Source: Oligoflexia bacterium (GTDB taxonomy: Bacteria; Bdellovibrionota; UBA1018; CAIMNF01). From it: DNA of 48,996 bases. The DNA lies in the NCBI GenBank assembly GCA_903845155.1, contig CAIMWN010000215.1:1-48996 (forward strand), in the 5' to 3' direction. The position numbers and the translations under genes were made by a program. The notes under the pieces are model-generated. The model was not told the origin of the DNA. It ran no database searches and saw only the letters and a program-made list of their open reading frames with translations. Below, piece by piece: positions 28,901-37,391 of this stretch (its first letter is position 1; every line of letters begins with the position of its first letter).

Positions 28901-31900
28901 GGTCGCTGTTTTTCCGCCAGAAGTAGCGGTTAAGGTATAGGTACCTGCTACGCCGGTTAGTTTGCAACCTGCAAAAGTTGAGATTCCAGATGAATTTGTA
29001 GAAACAGGATTCGTGGTGCACGCAAGAGTAGGTGAACCACTAGTGAGTGAAAGTGTAATGGACGTGCTCGCGCCGAGAGCATTATTATTACTATCAAACG
29101 CGCTCACTGAAGGTTGTTGGGCAAAAGCCGTTGCATCGGTTGCAGTACTTGATGGTTGAGTCGAGAACGTTAAAGTATTGATTGCGCCCGGGCTAATGGT
29201 GAAACCATTTAAGCATGATGAAGTGAGAGTGCCATCCGTTGCTTTTACGGCAACGATATTGGTTTTTAAAACGGTGACTCCTGTAAAGCTCACCACACCT
29301 GACGAATTGCTAGGAGTGCCTGAGTTAACAGAACTTGAAACTAAAGTGCTACAAGAAGAATCTGAGTACCCGTTAAAGGTAATGGTACCGGCATAAGAAG
29401 TTGCAGTATTACTGTTTGCATCTTTTGCGGTAACCACAGGTTGAGTGCTGAGAGCCGAGTCGGTATTGCCAGTGCTCGATGGTGGAGTGCTGATGACTAA
29501 TTGAGAAGCGGCACCTGCACCTAAAGTAATATTACCTGAATTTACTGTTTTCCCGCCAGAAGTAGCAGTTAACGTATAAGTGCCTGTCGAGCCAGTGAGT
29601 TTACAGCCTGCAAATGTTGCAAGATTTGATGAATCGGTATTCACAGGGTTAGTGGTGCATGCAAGAGTAGGCGTGCCACTCGTAAGAGAAAGCGTAACAG
29701 CCGTTCCTGAGTTCAGAGCGTTGTTGTTTGCATCAAACGCGCTCACTACTGGTTGTTGTGCAAAGGCGCTTGCAGAATTTGATGAGCTCGAAGGTTGAGT
29801 TGAAAAAGTTAAAGTATTAATCGCGCCCGGACTGATGGTGAAACCATTCAAACAACTAGAAGTGAGAGTTCCATCTGTTGCCTTCACTGCAACCACATTG
29901 GTTTTCGTAATCTTTACCCCAGTAAAACTCACCACGCCCGAAGTGTTCGTTGGAGTGCCTGAATTTACAGAAGTGGCGACTGTGGTATTACACGAAGAAT
30001 CAGAATAGCCGGTAAAAGTAATAGTGCCAGCATATGCGCTTGCCGTATTTGCATTCGCGTCTTGTGCTGTGACTACGGGTTGAGTGCTTAGTGCAGAGTC
30101 AGTGTTTCCACTGCTTGATGGAGCACTGGTAATAATGAGTTGTGATGCAGCTCCAGCGCCGAGTGCGATATTGCCTGAAATTGCTGTTTTGCCGCCAGAT
30201 GAGGCGGTTAAAGTATAAGTGCCAGTCGCACCCGTCAGTTTACAACCTGCAAAAGTTGCGATGCCGGAAGCATTGGTAGAAACCGGATTCGTGGTGCACG
30301 CAAGAGTAGGTGTGCCGCTAGTGAGTGCTAAGGTCACCGCGGTGCCGGCGCCCAGTGCATTATTGTTTGCATCAAAGGCACTGACGGAAGCTTGTTGGGT
30401 GAATGCAGTTGCATTGGTGGCAGTCGTTGAAGGTTGAGTGTTAAAGCTGAGTGAATTCAGTGCGCCTGGGCTAATATTAAACCCATTTAAGCACGATGAA
30501 CTGATCGTTCCGTCTGTGGCTTTAATCGATTGCACATTGGTTTTTAAAATTTTGAGCCCGGCGTAGGTGGCTACACCACTTGCGGCCGTGAGTGGATTAT
30601 TGCTGGCCGTAATTCCACTAGTCACGGTCGAGCCTGAACAATCGGTAGATGAATACGCGTTCAGTGTCACGTTGCCCACGTAAGTGCTATTCACATTGCC
30701 TTCAGCATCTTTTGCGGTCACGACGGCTTGAGTGGCAAGGTTAGTATCGGTATTACCCGTAGAAGAAGGAGCCGTGGTAAAAACTAATTGAGAAGCAGTT
30801 CCTGCATTGACGGCAAAAGTATTAGAAGTAGCGTTTTTACCGCTGTAACTCGCAGCGAGCGTGAAGCCGCTGCCTGAGCTATTCGTCTGAACGCCCGAGA
30901 AAGTAGCCACACCACCGCTAATTGCCGCGCTCGTTCCACCCGTGAGTGAACCAGAACTTATCGTCATGGCAACTGACCCGGTATTGACGGTAGTTACTAT
31001 ATTTGAATGAGCGTCATAAAGAGTGACGACAGGCTCGGTGCTAAAACTTGTGGCTGCAGTGTTAGTGGTCGAAGGTTGAGTCGTAAAAGCAATGGTGTTT
31101 ACTGCGCCCGGTGCAATGGCGAGAGTATTAAAACACCCTGAAACAGTGCCATCACTTGCTTTTATCGATTGCACGTTTGTTTTTAAAATCTGCACGCCCG
31201 CAAAAGTGGAAACACCACTTGATGCGGTAACAGGATTGGTAGTAGCGCTGAGCCCGCCTGCAACTGCAGTACCTGAACAATCAGTCGAAGCGAAAGCACT
31301 TAAGGTGACGGCCGCTGAATACGTGGCATCCACATTTCCTTGCGCATCTTTTGCCGTGATGACGGGTTGAGTGCTTAAAGCAGTATCAGTGTTACCTGAG
31401 GTGCTCGGTGAAGTAGTGAAGGCAAGTTGAGTCGTGGTTCCGGCATTCACACTAAAAGTAGTAGAAGTAGCTGTTTTACCGCTATAAGAAGCGCCGAGTG
31501 TGAGTCCTGAACCGGATGAATTTGTTTTGACCCCTGCAAATGCAGCAACACCGCTTGCGATGTTAGCCGAAGTTCCACCTGCAAGCGAGCCGCTGCTGAT
31601 GGTGAGCGCGACATTCCCTGAACTGATGTTAGTAGCAATGTTTAGGTTTGCATCGTAAAGGGTGACTACAGGCTCAGTCCCGAAATTTGCAGCTGCGGCA
31701 TCGGAGCTAGACGGTTGAGTAGTAAACGCAATTGAATTGACCGCTCCTGGGCTAATGGCGAACGTATTAAAACATGACGATAAAGATCCATCACTTGCTT
31801 TAATCGATTGCACATTGGTTTTTAAAATTTTGAGTGCTGCAAAGGTGCTCACACCACTTGCTGCCGTGACCGGATTAGTAGTGGCGCTAAGCCCGCTTGC

Positions 31901-34900
31901 TACCGCCGAGCCCGAGCAATCAGCAGAAGCGTAAGGCGTGAGCGTAACGCTGCTAGCGTAAGAAGTGGCCACATTCCCTTGAGCATCTTTCGCGCTCACT
32001 ACAGGTTGGGTAGTGAGTGCGGTGTCGGTGTCGCCTGAAGTAGAAGGAGTGGTGGTAAATACTAATTGAGAAGCAGTACCTGCTCCTAAAACGATGTTAC
32101 TTGATGCAACCGTGATTCCGCCTGCGGTAGCAGTAAGAGTGTAAGTTCCATCTACTCCGGTAAGATTACAAGAACTGAAAGTTGAAACACCAGAAGAGTT
32201 CGTATTTACCGGATTACTGGAACAACTTAAAGTGGGCGCGCCAGAGGTAACGGTTAAAGTAATTGCAGTACTGGCCCCGAGTGCATTATTGTTTGCATCC
32301 CATGCGCTGACGGATGGTTGTTGAGCAAATGTCGCGCCCGATGCGGCAGTGCCGGAAGGTTGGGTAGAGAAGGTAAGTAAGTTTACGGCGCCCGGACTAA
32401 TGGTGAAACCATTCAAACAACTAGAAGTGAGAGTGCCGTCTGTCGCTTTCACAGCAACAACATTTGTTTTTAAGATTTTAACACCCGCGAAAGTAACGAC
32501 ACCCGCTGAGTTAGTAGGAGTTCCTGAACCCATTGAAGTAGGTACAGATGTGTTACATGAAGAATCAGAATATCCAGTAAAGGTGATCGTTCCTGCGTAG
32601 CTTGGAGCAATATTGTTGTTTGCGTCTTTTGCAGTGACCACAGGTTGAGTGGTGAGAGCAGTATCGGTGTTTCCAGTAGTGGATGGAGACGTGCTGATCA
32701 CGAGTTGAGTGGCACTTCCAGCACTGACATCAAAAGCGCTTGAAGTGGCATTTTTACCGCTGTAACTTGCTTGAAGAGTAAGGCCCGTTCCCGAAGAATT
32801 TGTTTTTACCCCTGCGAAGGTAGCAGTACCACTTGTGATCGAGGCAGAGGTTCCACCGGCTAACGTTCCTGCGTTAATTGTAAGTGCAACGTTACCAGAA
32901 CTCACGTTAGTCGCAATATTCATGTTGGCATCGTAAAGAGTGACCACAGGTTGCGTGGTAAAATTAGTAGCGGCCGTGTTTGGTGTCGAGGGCTGGGTCG
33001 TAAACGCAAGTGAGTTCACGGCACCTGGGCTAATCGCGAGTGTATTAAAGCATGAAGACAAGGTGCCATCGCTTGCTTTGATGGACTGCACATTTGTTTT
33101 TAGAATTTTAAGCCCTGCAAAAGTAGATAAACCGCTTGCCGCAGTAACAGGATTCGCATTGGCGGAGAGTCCACCTGCGACTGCACCCGTACAATCGGTA
33201 CCAGAGAATGCGCTGAGAGTAATGGCGCTTGAATAAGTGGGAACCACATTTCCCTGCGCATCTTTTGCCGCAAGGACCGGCTGTGCTGTCAGTGCAGTAT
33301 CGGTGTTACCAGTAGTGGAAGGAGTCGTGTTGAACACGAGTTGCGTAACTGCTCCTGCATTTACAGTAAACGTGGAAGAAGTGGTATTGAGTGAAGTGTA
33401 ACTTGCCGCTACCGTAAGCCCTGTTCCTGAAGAGTTCGTTTTAACGCCAGCAAAAGTAGCAACACCGTTTACGATGGCGGCGGTTGTTCCACCGGCCAAC
33501 GTTCCTGAACTAATAGTGAGCGCGACGCTACCTGAGTTTACATTAGTCGCTACGTTCATATTTGAATCGTAAAGAGTGACGACAGGTTCAGTTGCAAAGT
33601 TGGTTGCTACCGTGTCTGAAGAGGACGGTTGGGTGGAAAACGCAATTGAGTTTACTGCTCCTGGCGCGATAGCGAGAGTGTTAAAACAGCCCGAAACGGT
33701 ACCATCACTCGCTTGGATCGATTGAACATTTGTTTTTAAAATTTTGAGTGCCGCAAAACTGCTGACGCCGCTACTTGCGGGTACTGGGTTAGTGGTGGCA
33801 CTGAGACCGCCAGCGACACTTGAGCCTGAGCAATCGGTAGTTGAATAAGGTGTAAGTGTGATTCCACTTGTATAGGAAGTGACCACATTGCCTTCAGCGT
33901 CTTCTCCCGAGATGATCGGCTGAGTGACGAGCGCCGTATCGGTGTTACCCGAAGTAGAAGGCGGAGTCGTGAATACGAGTTGAGTGACGGTACCGGCACT
34001 CACAGAGAAAGAAGTGGATGTCGCAGTTTGAGAACTGTAACTTGCACTCAAAGTGAGGCCTGTTCCTGCTGAATTCATGCTGACGCCTGCAAAGGTGGCG
34101 ACACCACTAGCGATAGAAGCGGAAGCACCGCTCGCTAATGAACCTGCGCTGACGGTGAGAGCTACTGTTCCAGTGCTCACGTTAGTTGCAGGGTTCATGT
34201 TTGCATCGTAAAGAGTGACTGCCGGTTGTGTTCCAAAATTAGTTGCGGCTATGTTTGTTGCAGAAGGTTGCGTGGTAAACGCAATGGAGTTTACAGCACC
34301 TGGGCTCACGTTGATGGCAGTAGAGCAATCAGTCGTTGCCGAACCGGTTGCCGCTTTGAAGTAAAGTGAGGTCGCGGCTTTGGTAATGGCAAGAGCCGAG
34401 AAGGTTGCAATTCCGCTGACCGCTGTTACCGTTGCGGTTCCCGCAACAGAGTTCGCGCCACCAGGAGCAGTTAAAACTTGAGTGGTACATGCTGCATCCG
34501 AATAAAGGGTGAGGGTCACGTTTTCGGTACTGTTTATGGTGTTTCCGTTTGCATCTTGTAAAGTAACTACCGGTTGTTGAGAAAGTGCAGAAGCTGCAGT
34601 GCCGGAAGTGGATGGTTCGGTAGTGAATGCAACTTGAGTGGCGACATTGTTTGATACTTGAATGGTCGGCAAGATTCCGGTGAAATCTTGAGCATTAATC
34701 GAAACGTGAATGGTAGTGGGTGTTCCAGCGGTTACGCCAGTAAATACAGAAGTGTAGGTTCCATCATGATGATCAACAACGGCGCTAAAAGTACCAGTGC
34801 TGGTTCCGCCAACTTCGCTAAATACAACGGTAGTAGAGGATGAAATAAAGGGATTAGAGTTTGCGTCTTTGACTGATAGGAGCAAGGTTGAAGTACCAGA

Positions 34901-35068
34901 AACGCCAATTTGCGATTGTGATGCGACAAGAGTGGAAGAGGTGAGTGAAGTTTTAATCCCTGGATGAAAGTTTGCGCTGATGTCGGTTTTACCCATGGTA
35001 CACGCACTCATCAGCATGACCATGATGAGTGAATTTGCTCTTAAAAAGAACCCTATATGTTTATTCAG
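22904..35068 (-). CDS. Giant (~4054 aa) Ig-like-repeat surface lipoprotein with C-terminal LamG-like domains; putative adhesin
   Basis: Single ORF 22904..35023 extended to a CTG at 35068 giving the lipoprotein signal (M)NKHIGFFLRANSLIMVMLMSAC. 26 ~100-110 aa modules, then LamG-like units (e.g. RPMGYWRLNDTSSTAFDSSAYTTNGTY...FTFEAWIKP; RPAGYWRLGEKSGGIAFDSANTN). Confidence 0.85.
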   Translation of the reverse strand: MNKHIGFFLRANSLIMVMLMSACTMGKTDISANFHPGIKTSLTSSTLVASQSQIGVSGTSTLLLSVKDANSNPFISSSTTVVFSEVGGTSTGTFSAVVDHHDGTYTSVFTGVTAGTPTTIHVSINAQDFTGILPTIQVSNNVATQVAFTTEPSTSGTAASALSQQPVVTLQDANGNTINSTENVTLTLYSDAACTTQVLTAPGGANSVAGTATVTAVSGIATFSALAITKAATSLYFKAATGSATTDCSTAINVSPGAVNSIAFTTQPSATNIAATNFGTQPAVTLYDANMNPATNVSTGTVALTVSAGSLASGASASIASGVATFAGVSMNSAGTGLTLSASYSSQTATSTSFSVSAGTVTQLVFTTPPSTSGNTDTALVTQPIISGEDAEGNVVTSYTSGITLTPYSTTDCSGSSVAGGLSATTNPVPASSGVSSFAALKILKTNVQSIQASDGTVSGCFNTLAIAPGAVNSIAFSTQPSSSDTVATNFATEPVVTLYDSNMNVATNVNSGSVALTISSGTLAGGTTAAIVNGVATFAGVKTNSSGTGLTVAASYTSLNTTSSTFTVNAGAVTQLVFNTTPSTTGNTDTALTAQPVLAAKDAQGNVVPTYSSAITLSAFSGTDCTGAVAGGLSANANPVTAASGLSTFAGLKILKTNVQSIKASDGTLSSCFNTLAISPGAVNSLAFTTQPSTPNTAATNFTTQPVVTLYDANMNIATNVSSGNVALTINAGTLAGGTSASITSGTATFAGVKTNSSGTGLTLQASYSGKNATSSAFDVSAGSATQLVISTSPSTTGNTDTALTTQPVVTAKDANNNIAPSYAGTITFTGYSDSSCNTSVPTSMGSGTPTNSAGVVTFAGVKILKTNVVAVKATDGTLTSSCLNGFTISPGAVNLLTFSTQPSGTAASGATFAQQPSVSAWDANNNALGASTAITLTVTSGAPTLSCSSNPVNTNSSGVSTFSSCNLTGVDGTYTLTATAGGITVASSNIVLGAGTASQLVFTTTPSTSGDTDTALTTQPVVSAKDAQGNVATSYASSVTLTPYASADCSGSAVASGLSATTNPVTAASGVSTFAALKILKTNVQSIKASDGSLSSCFNTFAISPGAVNSIAFTTQPSSSDAAAANFGTEPVVTLYDANLNIATNISSGNVALTISSGSLAGGTSANIASGVAAFAGVKTNSSGSGLTLGASYSGKTATSTTFSVNAGTTTQLAFTTSPSTSGNTDTALSTQPVITAKDAQGNVDATYSAAVTLSAFASTDCSGTAVAGGLSATTNPVTASSGVSTFAGVQILKTNVQSIKASDGTVSGCFNTLAIAPGAVNTIAFTTQPSTTNTAATSFSTEPVVTLYDAHSNIVTTVNTGSVAMTISSGSLTGGTSAAISGGVATFSGVQTNSSGSGFTLAASYSGKNATSNTFAVNAGTASQLVFTTAPSSTGNTDTNLATQAVVTAKDAEGNVNSTYVGNVTLNAYSSTDCSGSTVTSGITASNNPLTAASGVATYAGLKILKTNVQSIKATDGTISSSCLNGFNISPGALNSLSFNTQPSTTATNATAFTQQASVSAFDANNNALGAGTAVTLALTSGTPTLACTTNPVSTNASGIATFAGCKLTGATGTYTLTASSGGKTAISGNIALGAGAASQLIITSAPSSSGNTDSALSTQPVVTAQDANANTASAYAGTITFTGYSDSSCNTTVATSVNSGTPTNTSGVVSFTGVKITKTNVVAVKATDGTLTSSCLNGFTISPGAINTLTFSTQPSSSSNSASAFAQQPVVSAFDANNNALNSGTAVTLSLTSGTPTLACTTNPVNTDSSNLATFAGCKLTGSTGTYTLTATSGGKTVNSGNITLGAGAASQLVISTPPSSTGNTDSALSTQPVVTAKDANSNTATSYAGTITFNGYSDSSCSTLVSSSVNSGTPSNSSGVVSFTGVTVLKTNIVAVKATDGTLTSSCLNGFTISPGAINTLTFSTQPSSTATDATAFAQQPSVSAFDSNNNALGASTSITLSLTSGSPTLACTTNPVSTNSSGISTFAGCKLTGVAGTYTLTATSGGKTATSGNIVISAGAASQLVITTPPSTSGNTDTALATQPIVTAEDANNNTASTYAGTITFIGYSDSSCSTSVATSLNSGTPTNTAGVVTFSGMKITKTNVVAIKATDGTLTSSCLNGGYTINPGAINSLTFSTQPSTSANSASAFAQQPVVSAFDSNNNALGAGSAITLSLTSGTPTLACTTNPVSTNASNLATFAGCKLTGSSGTYTLTATSGGKTATSGNIVISGGTATQLVITTSPSSTGNTDSSLSTQPIVTAKDSGNNTASTYAGTITFNGYSDSSCSTLVTSSINSGTPTNTSGVVTFGGVKILKTSIVAMKATDGTLTSSCLNGFTISPGAINSLTFSTQPSSAPASGAAFAQQPSVTAWDTNGNALGSGTAVTLSLTSGTPTLACSTNPVSTNTSGIATFAGCQLTGVTGTYTLTASSGGKSIASGNVVLGAGTASQFLFTQISYGNDTDHNMSPQPQITAKDAQGNIASGYTSNVTLTPYSSTDCSGSSVVGGMNVTTNPVGATSGVSTFAGVKFTTTAVNSLKASDGTISVCHAVAVAPGAVSSMTLTQAVSSPNTSNTAFGTQPKFTYLDSNGNVVLTSTATATISLSTGTGSLAGTLGVAAVNGVVSYAGLAINLAGSKQLTATQGSVTQVTNTFTVNHGSASTLVLTQNPSTSGNADTNLGTQPIFAAQDSAGNAVSNYAGTVTITGYSDSCSTAVSSSVTGNSVSASAGTATFTALRVIKTSVIALKASDGTANSSCITGLSIGAGAVNSLTYTEQPDASAIISVPFGSAPILAAYDANGNLATNSSSTVTLSTYNTAGCAGSVVGGGLSGTTAVALSGGSADFVNLSLAPASTSVKSILATLGSVTACSNAISVSAGVLPPVITRVSNPIFPIGGANPPIVQGSTVNVASVTDPNGYGLTTSCTVQAIGLYDDGNHGYGTNGRDRSDPNLIAYDGSDDPDCSNLDTYVTTNGVQTIAKASFAGNTISWTPTYTQRGTYRFTIYANNGYHDATETIYVTVREPTVDTHLLASFDALFSASAGSGATGPASVLNNGASSWLTELSSGGMSLSSTGWSGTGRAGTYRGPANADPYNLYVPSNATMDSGIAVGGNSKFTIESWIKPLNNPGSPIASINPSTLYKLDQNFNLSAEANSTNGLFLRQALFAPGRIEYGIGTKYLAYSDLIMSDRPMGYWRLNDTSSTAFDSSAYTTNGTYADTYTQSQDAAISNDSSAQATSFNVGRVNISPNFGVFHQSFTFEAWIKPHTASGGIFGVDGGNGFSVSLTSTSNIHVHTGDGFNTVKKRSGEGFDDDFGTGSPLNLDQWYHIAVAMNYNNNSYSYTLFLNGTYLGSGGHSLDRRLAFFRTGDTLMIGRTNITGTISDFNGAIEEVAIYPYELYTNQIQNHYDLGSGGHQYAYPGNNILAARPAGYWRLGEKSGGIAFDSANTNSDNRAASNGIVESGIVTWGATGPLANDASTAATFDGNANIFIRATDQGRLDHLLETGRNDRDNNNKYGFSMEAWAKPTDDSVGTVSIISTSDANLQYIGGSGFTANFSGFIVNSGSVSLNTWHHVVMNVDLMNNLVHLFVDGSEVGSPAPFNNNAGNGRRGMRTSEMGFRDYNVGSGFKGSISEVAVFAQPLSFAQITDHFRNSSWWYCQDQMAVENSKNKNHKMNNVQYEWGQYDASYDGTHVMLYHNGAKVCDVQPTGVTFTPSSNTILLNGGNKFISTLKAYASNDGSTPLTAAQMKTNFDAQANRFRRVSLPNIVTTGLVLNLDMSNKTQGVNSRNGRNRDFNESVFDLSTVSSGGTVAGAYKWMGHGTRSRPYNLYLEGGSGTINLGQRLNYQASDAFSIGSWIQVNNDGAIVAKANDQGNHEGYILESVGGTIQFGIRDSSGNSIVLKTNSSYEGWHYIMVTYDGSNSDTSGMKIYVDGAQAAASTIGSANSISNMQTNFPLTIGSVNNNASFGTFNLSNVFMYSRAITSTEARQNCFALESRFTKHAGSICGSP
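26303..34645 (-). repeat. Array of 26 tandem Ig-like modules (about 107 aa each) inside the giant gene
   Basis: Modules begin (A/T)xxQLVFTTxPSTxGNTDTALxTQPVV... or GA(V/I)N(S/T)(I/L)(A/T)F(T/S)TQPS...; recurring DNA such as gcgcccggactaatggtgaaaccatt. Confidence 0.9.
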
Positions 35069-35271
35069 AAGAACCCCCTACTGTTGCGTACTCAAACTTT
35101 TCAAATCCCTTATCGCTCTAAAAAAACACGTCCGTGTAGTACGTATCGGCATTTTCCCAATTATATTGAGTGTGTCCCCGCATCTAGAACAGTGTATCAC
35201 CATTAGACTAATTTAGTACAGTATTATAAGTGCTTGTGATTATTCAATAATACTAAATAACGCGAATTGTC

Positions 35272-36285
35272 TTACTTAATGGGGATAAAGTACTTTAATT
35301 GGATGACTACATCTTTTTCAGACTGTTGAACCAAGCTTGTGTTTTGAGAACGACTCAGCCCTACCAGCTCAATTCCCGCTTGGGTATATTGGTCAGCAGT
35401 AAGTAAATTTAAGTAGAGCGAGCCGCCGAAGGATTTACCTGGATTGATTTGGAAATCAGGTGTGGAAACGGGCAATTCTAGGTTTAGGTTTCCACTGATT
35501 CCGAACATCCATTGTTTCACCCTTACTAAATCGTAATCGAAACGGCTACCAAAGGTGGGAACGTAAATTGCGTCAACGGCAATACTGCTTTCAGTGGCCG
35601 TTGCAATAAAAAACTCCTTTTGTTCTGTAACGTTCAGACTCAGCTTTAATTTCGACGAAAGTGCAAACGTAGATCCCAACTCAAAGCCAAAGGTGGACAT
35701 GGTCTTTTGCAGGAAAGCAACGGAGCCTCCGGGCTGAAAAGAAACAGTTCTAAACTTAAAAGTCGCAGAGCTGCTCCATCGATCGTTCCACGTATGTATT
35801 AACCCCAGATGCATTCCTGCTTGATATTGGGTAGCGATGGTTGCACCTGCGATGGTAGTCAAATCAGTATCGATTAAGTTAGCCTGACCATAAAATGGGG
35901 CAATCATAAAAAAAGACCTTGGTTTTAGGAAGGTGCTTACTTCTGGCAAAGGGGTCTCTCGAGGAGGGGTTTCTAAAACCTCTATAGGTTTGGGTGTAGG
36001 TGTAATGAGAGGTGCGGGGCCAGGCGGTAATAATATTAACCCATTTAAATTAAGTGTTTGACCGGGCATGAGTCGATTCGGGTCTTTAACGTTCGGATTC
36101 AATTTCAGAATTTTCTTAAGACTTCCCTTTTTCCCCCACACCGGCCCCGGAATGTTCACTCCAGCAATATGATGGGAGAGGGTATCTCCTGGCTTCACGG
36201 TATAGGTCTGCGCGCTACTCGAAAGAGTAGCCCAATAAAGCAGCGGAAAGATGGCGCAAGCAAGAAAACCATGAATAATATTCAT
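35272..36285 (-). CDS. Secreted LysM-domain protein with beta-barrel-like C-terminal domain
   Basis: Signal peptide; YTVKPGDTLSHHIAG...LKKILKLNPNVKDPNRLMPGQTLNL; Pro-rich linker; strand-rich C-terminus ending IQLKYFIPIK. Confidence 0.75.
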   Translation of the reverse strand: MNIIHGFLACAIFPLLYWATLSSSAQTYTVKPGDTLSHHIAGVNIPGPVWGKKGSLKKILKLNPNVKDPNRLMPGQTLNLNGLILLPPGPAPLITPTPKPIEVLETPPRETPLPEVSTFLKPRSFFMIAPFYGQANLIDTDLTTIAGATIATQYQAGMHLGLIHTWNDRWSSSATFKFRTVSFQPGGSVAFLQKTMSTFGFELGSTFALSSKLKLSLNVTEQKEFFIATATESSIAVDAIYVPTFGSRFDYDLVRVKQWMFGISGNLNLELPVSTPDFQINPGKSFGGSLYLNLLTADQYTQAGIELVGLSRSQNTSLVQQSEKDVVIQLKYFIPIK

Positions 36286-36413
36286 CGGATCAACGTCTCA
36301 TCGTAGTCTAACTGATTTTGCTTTAAAAATTCTATTAATGCGGCGCATGCGTCATGCAAATGATGTACATCCTCGTGTGTTGATGCCATTCTTACACAAT
36401 TGGGAGATCAAAA

Positions 36414-37391
36414 ATGAAGCCACGGATCATGATCACTGGAGCTGCAGGATTTATAGGCCACCACCTTGCGCATCGCTACCTTCAAAGTGGCCATGAAGTT
36501 CTCTCTATTGATGAACTCAATGACTATTATGACCCCGAGTTAAAAAAGGCTCGCCTGAAGCGCCTTGCTCTACACGCCACATTTAGTTCTGAACAATTTT
36601 CCATAGTTGATCGCGAACGACTATTGCGAACGACTGAAAAATTTAAACCTGATCTTATTTTTAATCTTGCCGGCCAGGTGGGCGTTCGGAATTCAATTCA
36701 TCATCCTCATGAATATGTTTCAAGTAATGTAGTGGGTTTTTTAAACGTGCTCGAATGCGCCCGTTTGTTCACGCCAAAACATCTTTTTTACGCTTCTTCT
36801 AGCTCGGTTTATGGCAATAATGAAAAGACACCGTTTTCGGAAACTGATCGAACGGATCATCCGTTGTCACTCTATGCTGCCACTAAAAAATCAAATGAAC
36901 TGATGGCTTATGCCTATTCGCATTTGCATTCAATACCCACTACGGGACTTAGGTTTTTTACTGTTTATGGCCCTTGGGGTAGACCCGACATGATGTTGTT
37001 TAAGTTTACCCGCGCAATATTGGCAGACGAAGAAGTGGAAGTATATCACCACGGAAAACACCTTCGCGATTTTACTTATATCGATGACGTCGTTGAATGC
37101 ATGGTGAAACTTGCCGCAGCTGAAGGCAGTACTCAAGATCTTTACCGCATTTTTAATGTGGGTAATGAGCAACCCATTCTATTGGAGAAAGTGATTGAAT
37201 GCCTCGAAGCAGAGCTGGGTAAAGTAGCAAAGAAAAAACAGTTGCCGATGCAAGCGGGCGATATGATTTCAACCGCGTCAGATACTAGTGCGCTTCGCGC
37301 GGCGATCCATGATCAACCACAGACGCCGATCACGGATGGAATTCGGCATTTTGTAAAATGGTACTTAGAGTACTACTCAGCGAACAAGTGA
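36414..37391 (+). CDS. NAD-dependent epimerase (UDP-glucuronate 4-epimerase-like)
   Basis: MITGAAGFIGHHLAHRYLQSGHEVLSIDELNDYYDPELKKARLKRL...YASSSSVYGNNEKTPFSETD...SLYAATKKSNELMAYAY...GLRFFTVYGPWGRPDM. Confidence 0.9.
   Translation: MKPRIMITGAAGFIGHHLAHRYLQSGHEVLSIDELNDYYDPELKKARLKRLALHATFSSEQFSIVDRERLLRTTEKFKPDLIFNLAGQVGVRNSIHHPHEYVSSNVVGFLNVLECARLFTPKHLFYASSSSVYGNNEKTPFSETDRTDHPLSLYAATKKSNELMAYAYSHLHSIPTTGLRFFTVYGPWGRPDMMLFKFTRAILADEEVEVYHHGKHLRDFTYIDDVVECMVKLAAAEGSTQDLYRIFNVGNEQPILLEKVIECLEAELGKVAKKKQLPMQAGDMISTASDTSALRAAIHDQPQTPITDGIRHFVKWYLEYYSANK

Noticed and set aside
25502-34000. Many 60-125 aa ORFs antisense to the giant gene, some recurring (e.g. 27711-28088)
   Set aside because: They recur because the repeats recur; their sequences mirror the repeat codons on the opposite strand and show no RBS, signal or family features of their own.
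22904-35023. Tandem repeats as a CRISPR or phage tail-fibre array
   Set aside because: The repeats are ~300-bp coding modules in one continuous frame, with no short spacers and no phage genes nearby.
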